The notes: generated by a model from the letters alone, not told the origin. 64,000 bases of DNA from CBDCVN01 sp965223045 (GCA_965223045.1 CBDCVN010000013.1:930001-994000); one strand, 5' to 3'; positions 44,734 to 55,385 are shown, numbered from the stretch's first letter. Numbers and translations are program-made.

Positions 44734-45519
44734 TTATCTGACAATTCCTAATGGACAAAGTTCAGGCTTGCGGATTTTGAAAACGCCACACCAATTAGAG
44801 CCTTCTTCTAGTTCAGGTAAGGGGATTTCTTCTTTGATAGGAGTCAAACGAATAATGTACTCTACTAGGTTATGACCATCACTATCAACATAATCTTCTT
44901 CTAAATATGAGTTGAGCCACTTTGGATAATCTTGACCAGAACGGGTATGCTTCCACCAGTCCTCTATAGTTTCTTTTTCTTCAGTTAGATCCCACCACGC
45001 AACATTAATAGTTTCTTGTTTTTCAGCTAAATCTTCCCAAGCAAAATTTACAGTCATGCTCGAGACATAAGCATAAATTTCAATCAAATATGTACCTGGC
45101 TCAAGCTTAACTTTCTGGAAATAGTGGTCACTATTTTGCCAAGGTTGAGAAGGGGAATTTTCAGAAGGCTCTAGGGCTTCCTCAAAAAATTCCTCTTCTG
45201 CACCACCCATTATCATAAATTCCCCACAGGGGATCTCCAATTTTGAGCGCAGACATCCTATCCATTCAGCCCCCTCTTGCTTGGTAAGATCACCAATCAC
45301 TATAATTGCATTATCAAGTGCACAATCACCGGGAAAATAAAGAGGAAAGCAAACACCCTTTTGCAAAAGCTGATTCATAACTTTGTTATTTGCTGTTTGC
45401 AATTTTTCAGAAATTTGACTTGGTGATAAGTTACTTCCACCAAAACTTGTTGAAGTTAATACATACCAATAACCATCGTTAAAAAACGAGTCCTTTAAAG
45501 GAATAACTTTTCTTTCCAT
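44734..45519 (-). CDS. Hypothetical acidic protein
   Basis: A 261-residue protein without a signal peptide or membrane segment, from the ATG at 45519 (GGGGGGTG lies upstream; a TTG at 45537 would add six residues). It is acidic, Trp-rich and has five Cys. Residues 150-190 include a short internal duplication (VNFAWEDLAEKQETI / VAWWDLTEEKETI). It follows the giant exported protein in the same direction by about 60 bp and ends PELCPLGIVR. The family is not recognised. Because the giant gene is now broken by MITE-B, expression of this gene may also be affected. Confidence 0.6.
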   Translation of the reverse strand: MERKVIPLKDSFFNDGYWYVLTSTSFGGSNLSPSQISEKLQTANNKVMNQLLQKGVCFPLYFPGDCALDNAIIVIGDLTKQEGAEWIGCLRSKLEIPCGEFMIMGGAEEEFFEEALEPSENSPSQPWQNSDHYFQKVKLEPGTYLIEIYAYVSSMTVNFAWEDLAEKQETINVAWWDLTEEKETIEDWWKHTRSGQDYPKWLNSYLEEDYVDSDGHNLVEYIIRLTPIKEEIPLPELEEGSNWCGVFKIRKPELCPLGIVR

Positions 45520-45597
45520 TTCTTTAACACCCCCCAAACAACAATTTTCTGATTTTGATAAGCCTCTGCATGTTTAAAATTTTTCCCTCCCAAACTA

Positions 45598-48500
45598 TTA
45601 AACCCTATAAAATCTAACTGTCTCTCCATCAGAGGAAGTAAAACTAATTGCTGAAAGTGGATCATTTTCGTCTATATTTACTTTTTCTTCAAGAGTATAC
45701 TCTACAAAATCCCCATCTGGCATAAGTATCTTGATAGCCTGACTTTCAGGAAAGACAGGATGGATTTTTCTTATAGCTTCAGTTACAAAGAAAGCCACTT
45801 CTTCTCTAGGGCATGTGGATATGACAAATCAGAAATTGCACGCATTGGATATCAAAACCAAACTAGCCAGTCTCAGGACAGCTATTTGTTAGAAAATGTG
45901 AATTCCAAAAAAAATTGCAGGATAGCCTATATTTGCGAGAAGCTTTAGTTGTTAACCACATAATCTTTACCAGATTGCAGAGGAGCTTATGCGTCAGCAT
46001 CAGGATTATCCAAGGTATTTAAGAGTAGCGTTTTCGATTTCACACTCTAGGTGTCCACACGCCCTAGTATCAACATTATTTAGTGTTTTGTCTGGTTCTG
46101 CCAAAAGTTCATCAGAATATATTGGTACTAGGCTATGGGGAGTAATTCCTTTAGCGTGTAGCTCTTCTAAATCAACATCAAGTAGCATATGGAAAGGCAC
46201 CCCAGAAAAGTGAACTTTCCCCTTTTGAGAAGAATCTTGAAAGACAACAAGCACATCGTACCATCTAGAGGTAATTGCCAGCATCTCACTAGGTTTTTGC
46301 TGTAAAAGCTCCACACAACTTCCCAGTACATCGATTTTACATTCCCTATCAAAAGATATTTCATGATCAGGAGCTGAGATCACTCGAATTTTAGAGACAT
46401 GTTCAGGTAGTTCAGATAATGCCTTTTTAAGACGCACTTTAAAATCAGAAAAGCGTTCTGTGGTTTCAGACATCCACACCAAAGTATGCACTTGCATGGG
46501 TTGGTCAGTATACTTTTCAAAATATGGGATTTCACGTTGAGCTATAAAGAAATAACGGTCTAGGGTTGGGGCATGCATAAGCACCATATTAGGTTGCCAC
46601 TTTGCTCGTTCTGTCAATAACTCTGTGTTACTAGGCAAATGATCCCACCATTGAACGTAAGTCTTCTCTTGCGCTCCTTGCAGTGCCAAGCTAGTTTGGG
46701 GCGTGGCTGCTAGATCAATAATTTCTGGATACTCATTTTGGCTATATTCATTTCGTTTAAACACAACTTTTCTAGTGCAAGACCTATCACACACAGTGAG
46801 AGAAGAGTTTTGAGGGAAAGTTGAAAAAACATCTCTGGCAGTCTTACCTGCCCAATCTGACAGCCAGTTTTTATTGTCAAGCACATCATTGGAATTCCTA
46901 CCTACAAAGAAACTAACACCATTTGAGACTGCCACTGTATCTACAGTTACGTTATTAAGGCCTGTTATTTCTCTTATTTTGTGCCATGGTCCACCAAAAT
47001 AAGCTTGATCACCAACCTTAAGCACAGCGTATATTCTGATGAGTTCTTTTGGGACTTCACTAAGAAGTACTTGGGATTTTTCTGCCAATTCTTCTAAAGT
47101 TGGTGGACGTGTTCCTTGATATTGAGTGTTTTCAAAACCAGTTTCTTTAGCCAATAAGGCTAATGTTTGGGTTACATCAGTATTATTGCTCTGAGTAATT
47201 GCCTTATTACCTTCAGGATGGTAATAGTATTTGATTTTAGTATTGTCATATTGTCTAGTAACCTCAATCATTCCTAAGGGTTCTGGTTGGATCTGATGTT
47301 CAGTTGGCGGTTTTTGGGAATAGTATCTAATCTGATTACTTGGCATAACAACTTGGTGAAAATTCTGGTTAGGCAAGAAATTTGAAGCCCTTTGCAAAGT
47401 ATCTTGTACACTGGTTGCAATAATATCTTCTTTTTCCTCAGAGTTTGCAGCACTTTCTAAATCTTCTGTGCTATACGCTGGAACAAGCTGCTGTACTCTA
47501 ACCGTGCTTAGATCTTGCATTGCGCTGTGTAAATGAATCAATAAGGTTGAAGACCTTGGGCCACCATCCCATCTAAAGATAGCTAGAGGAGAACTTTTTA
47601 TTTCAGCATAATTTAACCACTGCTCAGGATTCTCTGACAACTCTAAGCCACTATGTTTCAAGTCAACTACAGGTTCCCCTTTACCGTCAATTCTTAAAGC
47701 CAAGTCAAGTCCACTGTAAGTAGATTGAACCCCTTCTGTTCCTGAAGCAGAAAGTACTCTTACAGAATTTGTTAATCCCAAGGTTGAGATTGGGCTCTTA
47801 GCCTGAGTTAAAATTCTGGAAAACTCCTTGGAATCAGTGGCTAGGACAATAGTGTCTATTTTTGCTTCTGGTACAGATTTTAGGAATTTGCCATCACTAG
47901 AATGTGCTAAAAAGTACCCCTCATCAGGCACATTAACTAGTACAAGGTGACCCTCCCAAACTTGGCGTAAAGATTGTAATATCTGATTGCTAGGTCTTTC
48001 AGTCCACTGAATCGTTGGCTTTATTAGTAATTCCCCAAAGGGAGTGAAAGCAGCATATCTTTGTCCAGAAGTAGACAGAACACCTATAGTATCGTAAAGA
48101 TCAGTATTTAGTTTTTCAGCATATTCAATTACATTTTCAGAAGCAAGTTGTAACCAACCGTATTCAGCATCCCGCTTACCAAAACCTTGATTATTGATTC
48201 CTTTTACTCGAGTAACCATTAATAACAAGCTCTTGGGATATTCTTGTATTGGTAGTCCAGTACTAAGATTACGTAAAGACCCACCATAATAGTTACCTTT
48301 ATTGCTTTTTATGGCAGCATAGGGTGTAACATTCTTTTTATGAAATTTTTGGGCTAGCTCGAGCACCCGCTCCCTATTAATTTCACCAGAAGGCATATAA
48401 ACATCACTTTCTGAGAGCTTGATATCAATTGCCCCACCAACTCTATAGAAAGTGATAGCTTTATTTTCACTGGGAATTGAGATCTCTATTTTATCAAAGC

Positions 48501-51486
48501 TATAAATTGCCTCAAAGTCTTCAGGCAGGATACTGGTATAGCTAAATTTCTGTCCTCCTGCTACACTATTTTTAGGTAATAGAATCTCAAAGGTGCTCTG
48601 CTGAGGGAAAAATTGCAGGGTTCGCTTTAGAGCATCAGCCATGCTAAGTTCAATAGCAAATTCTTTTTCCTCTTCTTCTAATCCTTCGAGATCATAAACG
48701 GGTACTAGTGTGCTCACTGCTAGCCCTTCTAGATCATTTGTATCTACATCCACTAAAACTCTTAGTGGCACAGCTGAAGCTGGTTTATCTGCAGAACGGA
48801 AAACTGCTACAGGTTGATTATTCTCTAGGGCATTAGCTAGCATAGTTTGTGCATCTGCTTGGGCTAGTTCCTGACCACTTTTAGTCACAACAACTTTGCA
48901 CTTAGGGGTATAAGCTACATCTATTCCTCTAGCAGCGAGTACTCGAACTGAGTCACAGTTTAAATTTCTAGTTCCTAAGATAGAACGTACTAACAAATTG
49001 ATATTATCTTGGCCGAAATCTGTTGCTGCTGATAAGATTAGACTATGAACTTGTAGGGTTGCATCAGCATATGTTTGCAAATGCTCGAGTTCATCACTAG
49101 TAATTAAAAAGTAACCTTCCTTAACTTGCATCAAAAATATGTTGGAGTACCAATTAGTACGTTCTTGCAATAAGGTTCCATTAGTGGGTAAAGTTGACCA
49201 CTTAACCATAGCAGAAGTTTTTATTTCTGGGGTTAAGTCTGACTTTTTTGTGAATACAATCTTTCTGAATTCAGATTGTACTAGCAATTCATCTTGTTGT
49301 TGAGGCAACCAACCAAAAACACCAGCTGAGATTCTAGTAGCATACTGCAACCAAGTTTCATCAGCTCTAAGATTAGTAAGAGTTTGACCACGAAGTTTTC
49401 TTCTTTTATAGCTGCTAACTCCTTTGGATTTTAGTACTATTTCCTCAACTTGGTAATTTTGCTTCCCTTGAACTATTCTTTTTAACTGTGTAAGAGAGCC
49501 TGCTAGGTAAGGCCCATCATAAAGTTTAATGGCAGCGTAAGGAGACTTTCTATTACTTTCATAGTAATTTTTTGCATGCTGCATGATAGTATCGTTATCA
49601 AGAGCATCAGCACTCCAAACAAAGCTGGCATCAGTGAAAGCAAGTTGAGTTCCCTGGGCAGTTACTATTTTACGATCTATCCCCTTGGTACCAAAAAACA
49701 CTTTAAAAACGGGTTGATTTTTAGGTAAGTAATAGTTAATAATTTCCTGTACTATAAGTGGATAATTTGAAATATCATCCTGTCTAGGAACTGGCTCGAG
49801 CTGTGGCAGTGCTGTAACCGCTATAATGAAATAAGGATTACCCTTATCATAGCTAAGTAAATTTCTTTCTGCCCAAGGAATAATTTTGTCACCCTGCCTA
49901 GGTGTCCAGTAGTGAATTAAATTTGTTTTTTGCTGCAAAGCTCTTTTCACCAGAGGTTCTTGCGCTGGATCTGCTGATCCTGCTGGTGTTGTTGGCGTTG
50001 GTGTGGGATTGGGAGTGCTTCCATCTTCCCAAAAAAATGGTTTTGAACGAACATTTACGCCATTTGCGGTATTGCTTTGACTTTTGGTACGAACCTTACC
50101 TTGCACTACTGGTAAACTTGGTTCTAAAAAAAACAAAGAGACTATAAAACTCCTTTGAATTTTCTCGCTAGTGCCACTTAACAAATCAGTAAAGGCTTTA
50201 AGGAATGGTTGATTTTGTAATTCTTCCCAAAAAGGGTCTTCATTAACCCAATTTACGTTTACCTTAGAGGCTTGGGGTGAAAATTCTTGGGACAGAAACA
50301 AAGCATTTAAATCGAAAGTGTTTAATAAGTTCTCTGTATGCAATTTGTAATCTTTAGCCAAAGGATTTCCTGCAATTAGCCAAGAAAGTTGAATAGTGTG
50401 TGGTAAAAAGGCTATTTCAGCATATTCTTCTACCCACAGCTCAGCCACATCAGGTGGCGCACCCATTCTTTGCAATGCAGTAGATAAAGTCAATTCTGTT
50501 TCAATGGGCTTGCGGTAGATTTGCACACTACGCCCATTTATTTCCACTCCATATTGGTAAACAAGACGGTCATGGTAAGGCACTTTTTGAAATACATCTT
50601 CAATGCTATCACTGTAATCAATAGCTAATGGTTCAGAGATTTCTTCAGTAAATCCTTTTGGAATAACGCCATGGCTAATAATAATAGGCTGAGCAAAACC
50701 TACTACACCTAAGCCACCAGGAATTGATGTACTGCTAGCTTGCAAAATTGGCGTACTGGAAGTCATGAAACGACCTTCAGCTTCGGGTAATAGTCCTATT
50801 TCATTAGTGGGCTCGAGCCACTGACCCCACATTTCCAGCCCGCCTAGTAAGAAGAGTAAGGATGCCTCGAGCGCATCATATTCATCAGCTTTTTCAAGGG
50901 TGTAGGCGCTCTCAAGCACATCTAAAGATAATTCTTCTATGCCATTATCAGAAACAATCTTCTCAAGATCTTTGTCTGAGACAGCAGATATCACGGCATT
51001 ATCTGTTACATAGTTAGGAAAACCGCTAGGATAAGTTTGCTTTATATTTTCAATATTTTGTCCCAAGGCTATAACATCTTCTTGAATTTTTTCAATATAT
51101 AGTTCTTGAGAGAATATCCAGCTACTAATTTCATTAGCAGACACCTCTGCTGTAATTAGCGAGTTTAATTGTCCTGATAAGGAATCTAGCCAACCTGTTT
51201 TTGTTTTGCGCTCGAGCCTTTCAATTTCCCCCCAAATTCCCTCTAGCTGCTGATTCAAATCCTTTTCTAATACTCCCCCATTAGTAAGCAAAATTTGAGA
51301 TTGATAATCTTTAAACCATTGCTCATAAGTCTCGACCTCTAAAGAAAGTTGATTGAGCAACTCCTTAGATGATGAAAGTAGTTCATTGAAATTAGCAACC
51401 AAATCTCCGCTGCTCTTGGCTTGCGAAAAGGTAAAACCTAATACAAAAGTTGCTAGGCAAAATATTTTTACAGCTATTTTGAGCAT
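45598..51486 (-). pseudogene. Giant exported module A protein with three ~400-residue repeats, cut by MITE-B
   Basis: Removing MITE-B (45806-46067, keeping one CTAG) gives a 1876-codon frame. A signal peptide (IFCLATFVLGFTFSQAKS) is followed by coiled-coil helices (about 30-190), module A (about 205-480, LLFLLGGLEMWGQWLEPTN, LLPEAEGRFM, FQKVPYHDRLVYQYGV, FTDLLSGTSEKIQRSFIVSL) and a Pro/Thr linker. Three tandem units then follow, each with YAAIKxxxGxYxGGS-like, W-xLP-xNxxL-xxRxxW, VRVLSA and LVPxYxxxxL blocks and a final helix-strand end (ATLQRxxxFxPxQxF). They run at about 645-1045, 1050-1440 and 1480-1876. The last repeat is severed: the current frame stops after element-derived residues ending in ATLKYLG, and the final ~68 residues (EEVAFFVTEAIRKIHPVFPE onward) remain open at 45598-45805. 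The product is still over 1800 residues and may function. Role unknown; a surface or matrix protein is a guess. Confidence 0.88.
45806..46067. mobile_element. MITE-B copy 2 (262 bp, inverted)
   Basis: Reverse complement of 35381-35642, by eye without differences and with the same length; ends CTAGGGCATGTGGA and TCCACACGCCCTAG. It splits the last repeat of the giant exported protein. The plus-strand open frame at 45989-46213 starting MRQHQDYPRY is element sequence. Confidence 0.9.
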
Positions 51487-51823
51487 TTTATCTACCTCTT
51501 TAATTTACAGCGTAATACTACTAATTCTTAGAAATTTTACCAGATGAGTATAGTGTTCAAATAATTTCCATTATATATAAGGTTGTTTTCCTGCAATGTT
51601 GTGTTGCAGTATTAATGTGAACATAATAATAATGTCATTATTCTGACTTTTTGCAAATAGTTTGGCATTGGTCAGATACCTTCTCTAACCTGTTAACAGC
51701 AATTATTATACTATTGTATCTGTATCCTTTCTTTCTAGAAACATGCTTTGGTGGATAGTTTTTTACTTGCTATATGGGAATTAGCTTAGAGGTAAGTAAA
51801 TAAGATTTATGGTTTGTGATGAT
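51487..51823. other. Intergenic region between giant gene and IS3 copy 3
   Basis: No gene seen. A small hairpin CTGCAA-TGTTGTG-TTGCAG occurs near 51592. This stretch and 53156-53257 were once continuous, forming the original space upstream of trpE. Confidence 0.5.
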
Positions 51824-51910
51824 TGAGCTTACCCCCAAAAACTGGACAGAAAACCCCGGCGAAATTAAGGTCCATAGAAGATGTAAAATATCTAGAATAT
51901 GGAGATATAA

Positions 51911-52204
51911 ATGAGCCAGACAAAAGGAATAAGAAAAACTTACAAGAAGGAATTCAAAGCTAAAGTTGCTGCTGAAGCTATAGTTGGGGAGAAAAACCTT
52001 GCGGAACTAGCAAGTCAGTATGGTGTCCATACTACACAAATTAAAGAATGGAAAAAAGCTGGATCAGAAGCACTGCATGAAAGGTTTTCATTACTAAGAG
52101 GTAGAAAAGCAAGACTACAAGAACGTAGAGAGGCTGCACTGTACGAACAGATTGGCAAATTGAAAATGGAACTAGATTTTTTGTCCAAAGGGCTCAAAAA
52201 CTGA
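51911..52204 (+). CDS. IS3 OrfA helix-turn-helix protein (copy 3 variant)
   Basis: 97 residues, differing from the other two copies at three positions (AAEAIVG, ASQYG, KARLQ) although the DNA differs at about 28 sites in this gene. Most changes are synonymous, showing long selection as a functional gene before recombination. Slippery heptamer at 52177-52183. Confidence 0.93.
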   Translation: MSQTKGIRKTYKKEFKAKVAAEAIVGEKNLAELASQYGVHTTQIKEWKKAGSEALHERFSLLRGRKARLQERREAALYEQIGKLKMELDFLSKGLKN

Positions 52205-52218
52205 GTCAAGAGGAACGT

Positions 52219-53055
52219 ATGTTGATAGTTGATCCAAGGCACCCTCAATTGAGCATTACTAAGCAATGTGAGTTACTGAGACTGAATCGTAGTAGTTATT
52301 ACTATCGACCTACAGGAATTAGTGACCTCAATGAAAAGTTGATGCAAAGGATAGATGAGTTGTATACAGATCATCCTTTTCTAGGTTATCGCAAGATAAC
52401 AGCAATGCTAAATAGAGAAAGCTATAAGGTCAATCATAAAAGAGTATATCGTTTGATGTGTCTGATGGGTTTGCAAGCTATATATGCCAAACCCAAACTA
52501 AGTAAACCAAAGGAAGGACATAAAATTTACCCATACCTTCTGAAAAACAAAATCATAAACAAACCAAATCAGGTATGGGCTAGTGATATTACGTATATAC
52601 GTTTGCAAGGAGGATATTGCTATCTGGTAGTAGTAATGGATTGGTATAGCCGTTATGTTGTTTCATGGGAAGTTTCGAATAGCATGAAAGCAGAGTTTTG
52701 TATAGAAGCATTAGAAGAGGCGTTGGAAGGAGAGAAGCCAGAGATATTCAATACAGATCAAGGTAGTCAGTACACAAGTCATGAGTTTACGGATATATTG
52801 AAGGCAAACGAAATAGCAATCAGCATGGACGGAAGAGGGTGCTACATGGATAATATATTTACAGAAAGGTTGTGGAGAACGGTAAAGTATGAAGAAGTAT
52901 ATCTAAAGGAATACAAAAATATAGAGCAAGGAAGGGAAGAAATAGGAAAGTACTTACAATTTTATAACAGTGAACGTCCGCATCAATCATTGCAGTACAA
53001 AACGCCTGAATTAGTTTACAGAGAGGAGAAAACTAAATCAATAATAACAGGATAG
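52219..53055 (+). CDS. IS3 OrfB integrase-core transposase (copy 3)
   Basis: 278 residues, protein the same as in copies 1 and 2; the DNA differs by at least one silent base near the start (GTT for GTC). Complete DDE core. It reads toward trpE, so transcription from the element could continue into the tryptophan genes. Confidence 0.93.
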   Translation: MLIVDPRHPQLSITKQCELLRLNRSSYYYRPTGISDLNEKLMQRIDELYTDHPFLGYRKITAMLNRESYKVNHKRVYRLMCLMGLQAIYAKPKLSKPKEGHKIYPYLLKNKIINKPNQVWASDITYIRLQGGYCYLVVVMDWYSRYVVSWEVSNSMKAEFCIEALEEALEGEKPEIFNTDQGSQYTSHEFTDILKANEIAISMDGRGCYMDNIFTERLWRTVKYEEVYLKEYKNIEQGREEIGKYLQFYNSERPHQSLQYKTPELVYREEKTKSIITG

Positions 53056-53257
53056 GTTGTTATCAAGCTTACAAACAATGTAATCTCAATTTGATATCAT
53101 TTTAGTAGGTCTTAATTAACCTTAATTTTTTGTCCGATCAATTGGGTTCACCTCAGATATCTTAAAGTTTTGTTGCGAACCTTAATAGAAAGTTGTAAGG
53201 TGCTCATAACTTTATAAGTATTGTTGGATCAACATGCTTGGTTAAAGATTTATAATA

Positions 53258-54685
53258 ATGTCAAATAAAGCACCATTAGAACCCATTTATAAAGAAGTTT
53301 TTGCTGACTTAGAGACTCCCCTGACAGCATATCTCAAGGTGGCAGGGCATCCTAGCTTTTTGCTCGAGTCCGTTGAACAAGGTGAGCATATTGCTCGCTA
53401 TTCCTTTATTGGTACGGGTGAACGCAAACGTATAGAGGTTAAGGGGCAAAAAATAGCACTCACAACCCCCAATAGTGTCAGAGATTTTGAAACCAGTGAT
53501 CCCTTACAGGTACTTTGGGATGAAACTGTAAGTGAGAGTCATCAAGATCCTAAGTTACCGAATTTTTGGGCTGGTGCGGTAGGATATGCAAGCTATGACC
53601 TAATCCGACTTTATGAAACGCTGCCAGACAATAATCCTGATGAACTTAACGTACCTGACTTACTCTTCATTCAACCTGAAGCATTAATCATTTTTGATCA
53701 TTTAAAACGTACCATCTTTATTGTTGCCGCTGCCGAAGTAGGAAACAATGCCGACGAGATGAAGGCAAAAGCTATAGTCGAGCGTGTATACCAACGTTTA
53801 CGCGGTCCTTTGCCTGGTGTGCCCGGTGATAGAGCAGGTCGTAAAACTGAGTTTAAAAGTAATTTTACTAAAGAGCAGTACATGCAGGCTGTAGCTAAAG
53901 CCGTGGAATATATTCATGCAGGTGATGCCTTTCAGCTAGTGCCCGGACAGCGCTTAACAACAGAACTAGGCATCCATCCTTTTGCCCTTTATCGTGCTCT
54001 TAGGTATGTAAACCCAAGCCCTTATCTTGGTTATCTTGATCTTGGTCCAGTTACACTTGTATCTAGCTCACCAGAAAGCTTAATTCGCAGCCCTGATGCC
54101 AAGTATGTAGAAACCTTACCCATAGCTGGTACACGGAAGCGTGGTGCAACCCCTGAAGAAGACGACATGCTTGCCAAAGAACTACTAGCTGATGAGAAAG
54201 AACGTGCCGAGCATGTAATGCTTGTTGATCTAGGTCGTAATGATTTAGGCAGAGTGTGCAGATATGGCAGTGTGCATGTGCCTGATTTAATGCGTATTGA
54301 GCGATTCAGCCATGTGATGCACATTGTTTCAACAGTGGCAGGAACTTTAGCAAAAGGTAAAACACCCCTAGATGCTTTGGCTAGTACTTTACCTATGGGC
54401 ACGGTTAGTGGCGCACCTAAAATTCGAGCTATGGAAATTATTGATGAGCTTGAAACTACTCGCCGAGGCCCCTATGCTGGAGCTTTTGGTTATGTGGCAG
54501 TAAGTGGGGCCATGGATATGGCCTTAACATTACGCACAGCTGTTATTTGTAATGGCAAAATTCACTTGCAAGCTGGTGGTGGTATAGTAGCAGACTCGGA
54601 TCCCGAATTTGAGTATGAAGAAAGCATGAATAAACTTAAAGCTCTTATAAAAGCAGTAGAGCTAGCTACAGAAGGATTTGCATAA
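53258..54685 (+). CDS. trpE: Anthranilate synthase component I
   Basis: The 475-residue chain has the N-terminal regulatory region with the tryptophan-binding LLES motif (FLLESVEQGEHIARYSFIG, about residue 36) and the C-terminal chorismate-binding core (HAGDAFQLVPGQRLTT, LPIAGTRKRGATPEEDD, ERAEHVMLVDLGRNDLGRV, LPMGTVSGAPKIRAMEIIDE, RGPYAGAFGYVAVSGAMDMA, LQAGGGIVADSDPEFEYEES). With the glutaminase partner it converts chorismate and glutamine to anthranilate, the first step of tryptophan synthesis; the LLES motif implies feedback inhibition. The 20-bp gap to trpG shows an operon. Aminodeoxychorismate synthase (pabB) is the main alternative, but the LLES element favours trpE. Confidence 0.93.
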   Translation: MSNKAPLEPIYKEVFADLETPLTAYLKVAGHPSFLLESVEQGEHIARYSFIGTGERKRIEVKGQKIALTTPNSVRDFETSDPLQVLWDETVSESHQDPKLPNFWAGAVGYASYDLIRLYETLPDNNPDELNVPDLLFIQPEALIIFDHLKRTIFIVAAAEVGNNADEMKAKAIVERVYQRLRGPLPGVPGDRAGRKTEFKSNFTKEQYMQAVAKAVEYIHAGDAFQLVPGQRLTTELGIHPFALYRALRYVNPSPYLGYLDLGPVTLVSSSPESLIRSPDAKYVETLPIAGTRKRGATPEEDDMLAKELLADEKERAEHVMLVDLGRNDLGRVCRYGSVHVPDLMRIERFSHVMHIVSTVAGTLAKGKTPLDALASTLPMGTVSGAPKIRAMEIIDELETTRRGPYAGAFGYVAVSGAMDMALTLRTAVICNGKIHLQAGGGIVADSDPEFEYEESMNKLKALIKAVELATEGFA

Positions 54686-54705
54686 AAGACCAATGTAGGT
54701 ATTAT

Positions 54706-55281
54706 ATGAAAAACATTTTAGTAATTGATAACTACGACTCTTTTACCTTTAACTTAGTGCAGCACTTAGGTGAGTTAGGTGTTGACCTTAAGATTTGGCG
54801 CAATGATCAATTTGAACTTAGTGACATAGCTGCCCTAAAATCTGATGGAATTGTAATTTCCCCCGGCCCCTGTACCCCCAATGAAGCAGGTCATTCTGTT
54901 GAGGTTGTTAAAACCTATGGCAAAGACACACCCATATTAGGAGTTTGTTTAGGTCATCAAAGTATTGCTGTAGCTTATGGAGCAAAAGTAGTTAGAGCTA
55001 GAAAGATTATGCATGGTAAAACTAGCCAGATTAGCCACGATGGTACAGGGGTTTTTAAAGACTTGCCACAAGGTTTTACTGCTACACGTTATCATTCTCT
55101 TATAGTAGAAGGTATTCCTGAAGGGTTGCACAAAAATGCTTGGGTAAAAGACAATGATGAAGAAGTTATTATGGGTATGCAGCACAAAAAGTACCCTGTT
55201 TGGGGCGTTCAATTTCATCCTGAAAGCATTCTGACTGATGCAGGTTCTCAGATGTTACAGAACTTTCTTGATATATGCTAA
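54706..55281 (+). CDS. trpG: Anthranilate synthase component II (glutamine amidotransferase)
   Basis: A 191-residue class I amidotransferase of normal length with all catalytic residues: Cys in LGVCLGHQ, and His-Glu in VQFHPES. The oxyanion loop is ISPGPCTPNEAGHS. It releases ammonia from glutamine for TrpE. It may also serve aminodeoxychorismate synthase, as in bacteria with one amphibolic trpG/pabA, since no other copy is visible here. Start ATG at 54706, preceded by a weak site (TGTAGGTATTAT). Last gene of the visible operon. Confidence 0.93.
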   Translation: MKNILVIDNYDSFTFNLVQHLGELGVDLKIWRNDQFELSDIAALKSDGIVISPGPCTPNEAGHSVEVVKTYGKDTPILGVCLGHQSIAVAYGAKVVRARKIMHGKTSQISHDGTGVFKDLPQGFTATRYHSLIVEGIPEGLHKNAWVKDNDEEVIMGMQHKKYPVWGVQFHPESILTDAGSQMLQNFLDIC

Positions 55282-55385
55282 GAGTATTTGTGTTAGTAGG
55301 CGCTAGAGTAGTTCTATGGTTTCTAACCAATACATCTGAAGGATTAAAAGAAATGCCTAAAGAAGCAAGAAAATACTTATTGACT

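Larger units (their letters stand above)
51824..53155 (+). mobile_element. IS3-family element, copy 3 (1332 bp, mosaic)
   Basis: Same ends and length as the other copies, with target duplication GAT (51821-51823, 53156-53158). About 28 substitutions against copy 2 cluster in 51940-52117; elsewhere nearly no differences are seen. It lies about 100 bp upstream of trpE, in the same direction. Confidence 0.95.

Noticed and set aside
35381..46213. Shared protein start MRQHQDYPRY in fragments near 35459 and 45989 as a real gene family
   Set aside because: The shared sequence is MITE-B itself; the start codons belong to the element, not to host genes.
51487..51620. Remnant of an IS701-like element (TTACAGCG and TTGCAG motifs)
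   Set aside because: Matches are too short and the two motifs do not form consistent inverted ends.
53156..53257. Tryptophan leader peptide or T-box upstream of trpE
   Set aside because: Only ~100 bp remain after the IS3 end, with no Trp-codon run, antiterminator or T-box sequence visible.
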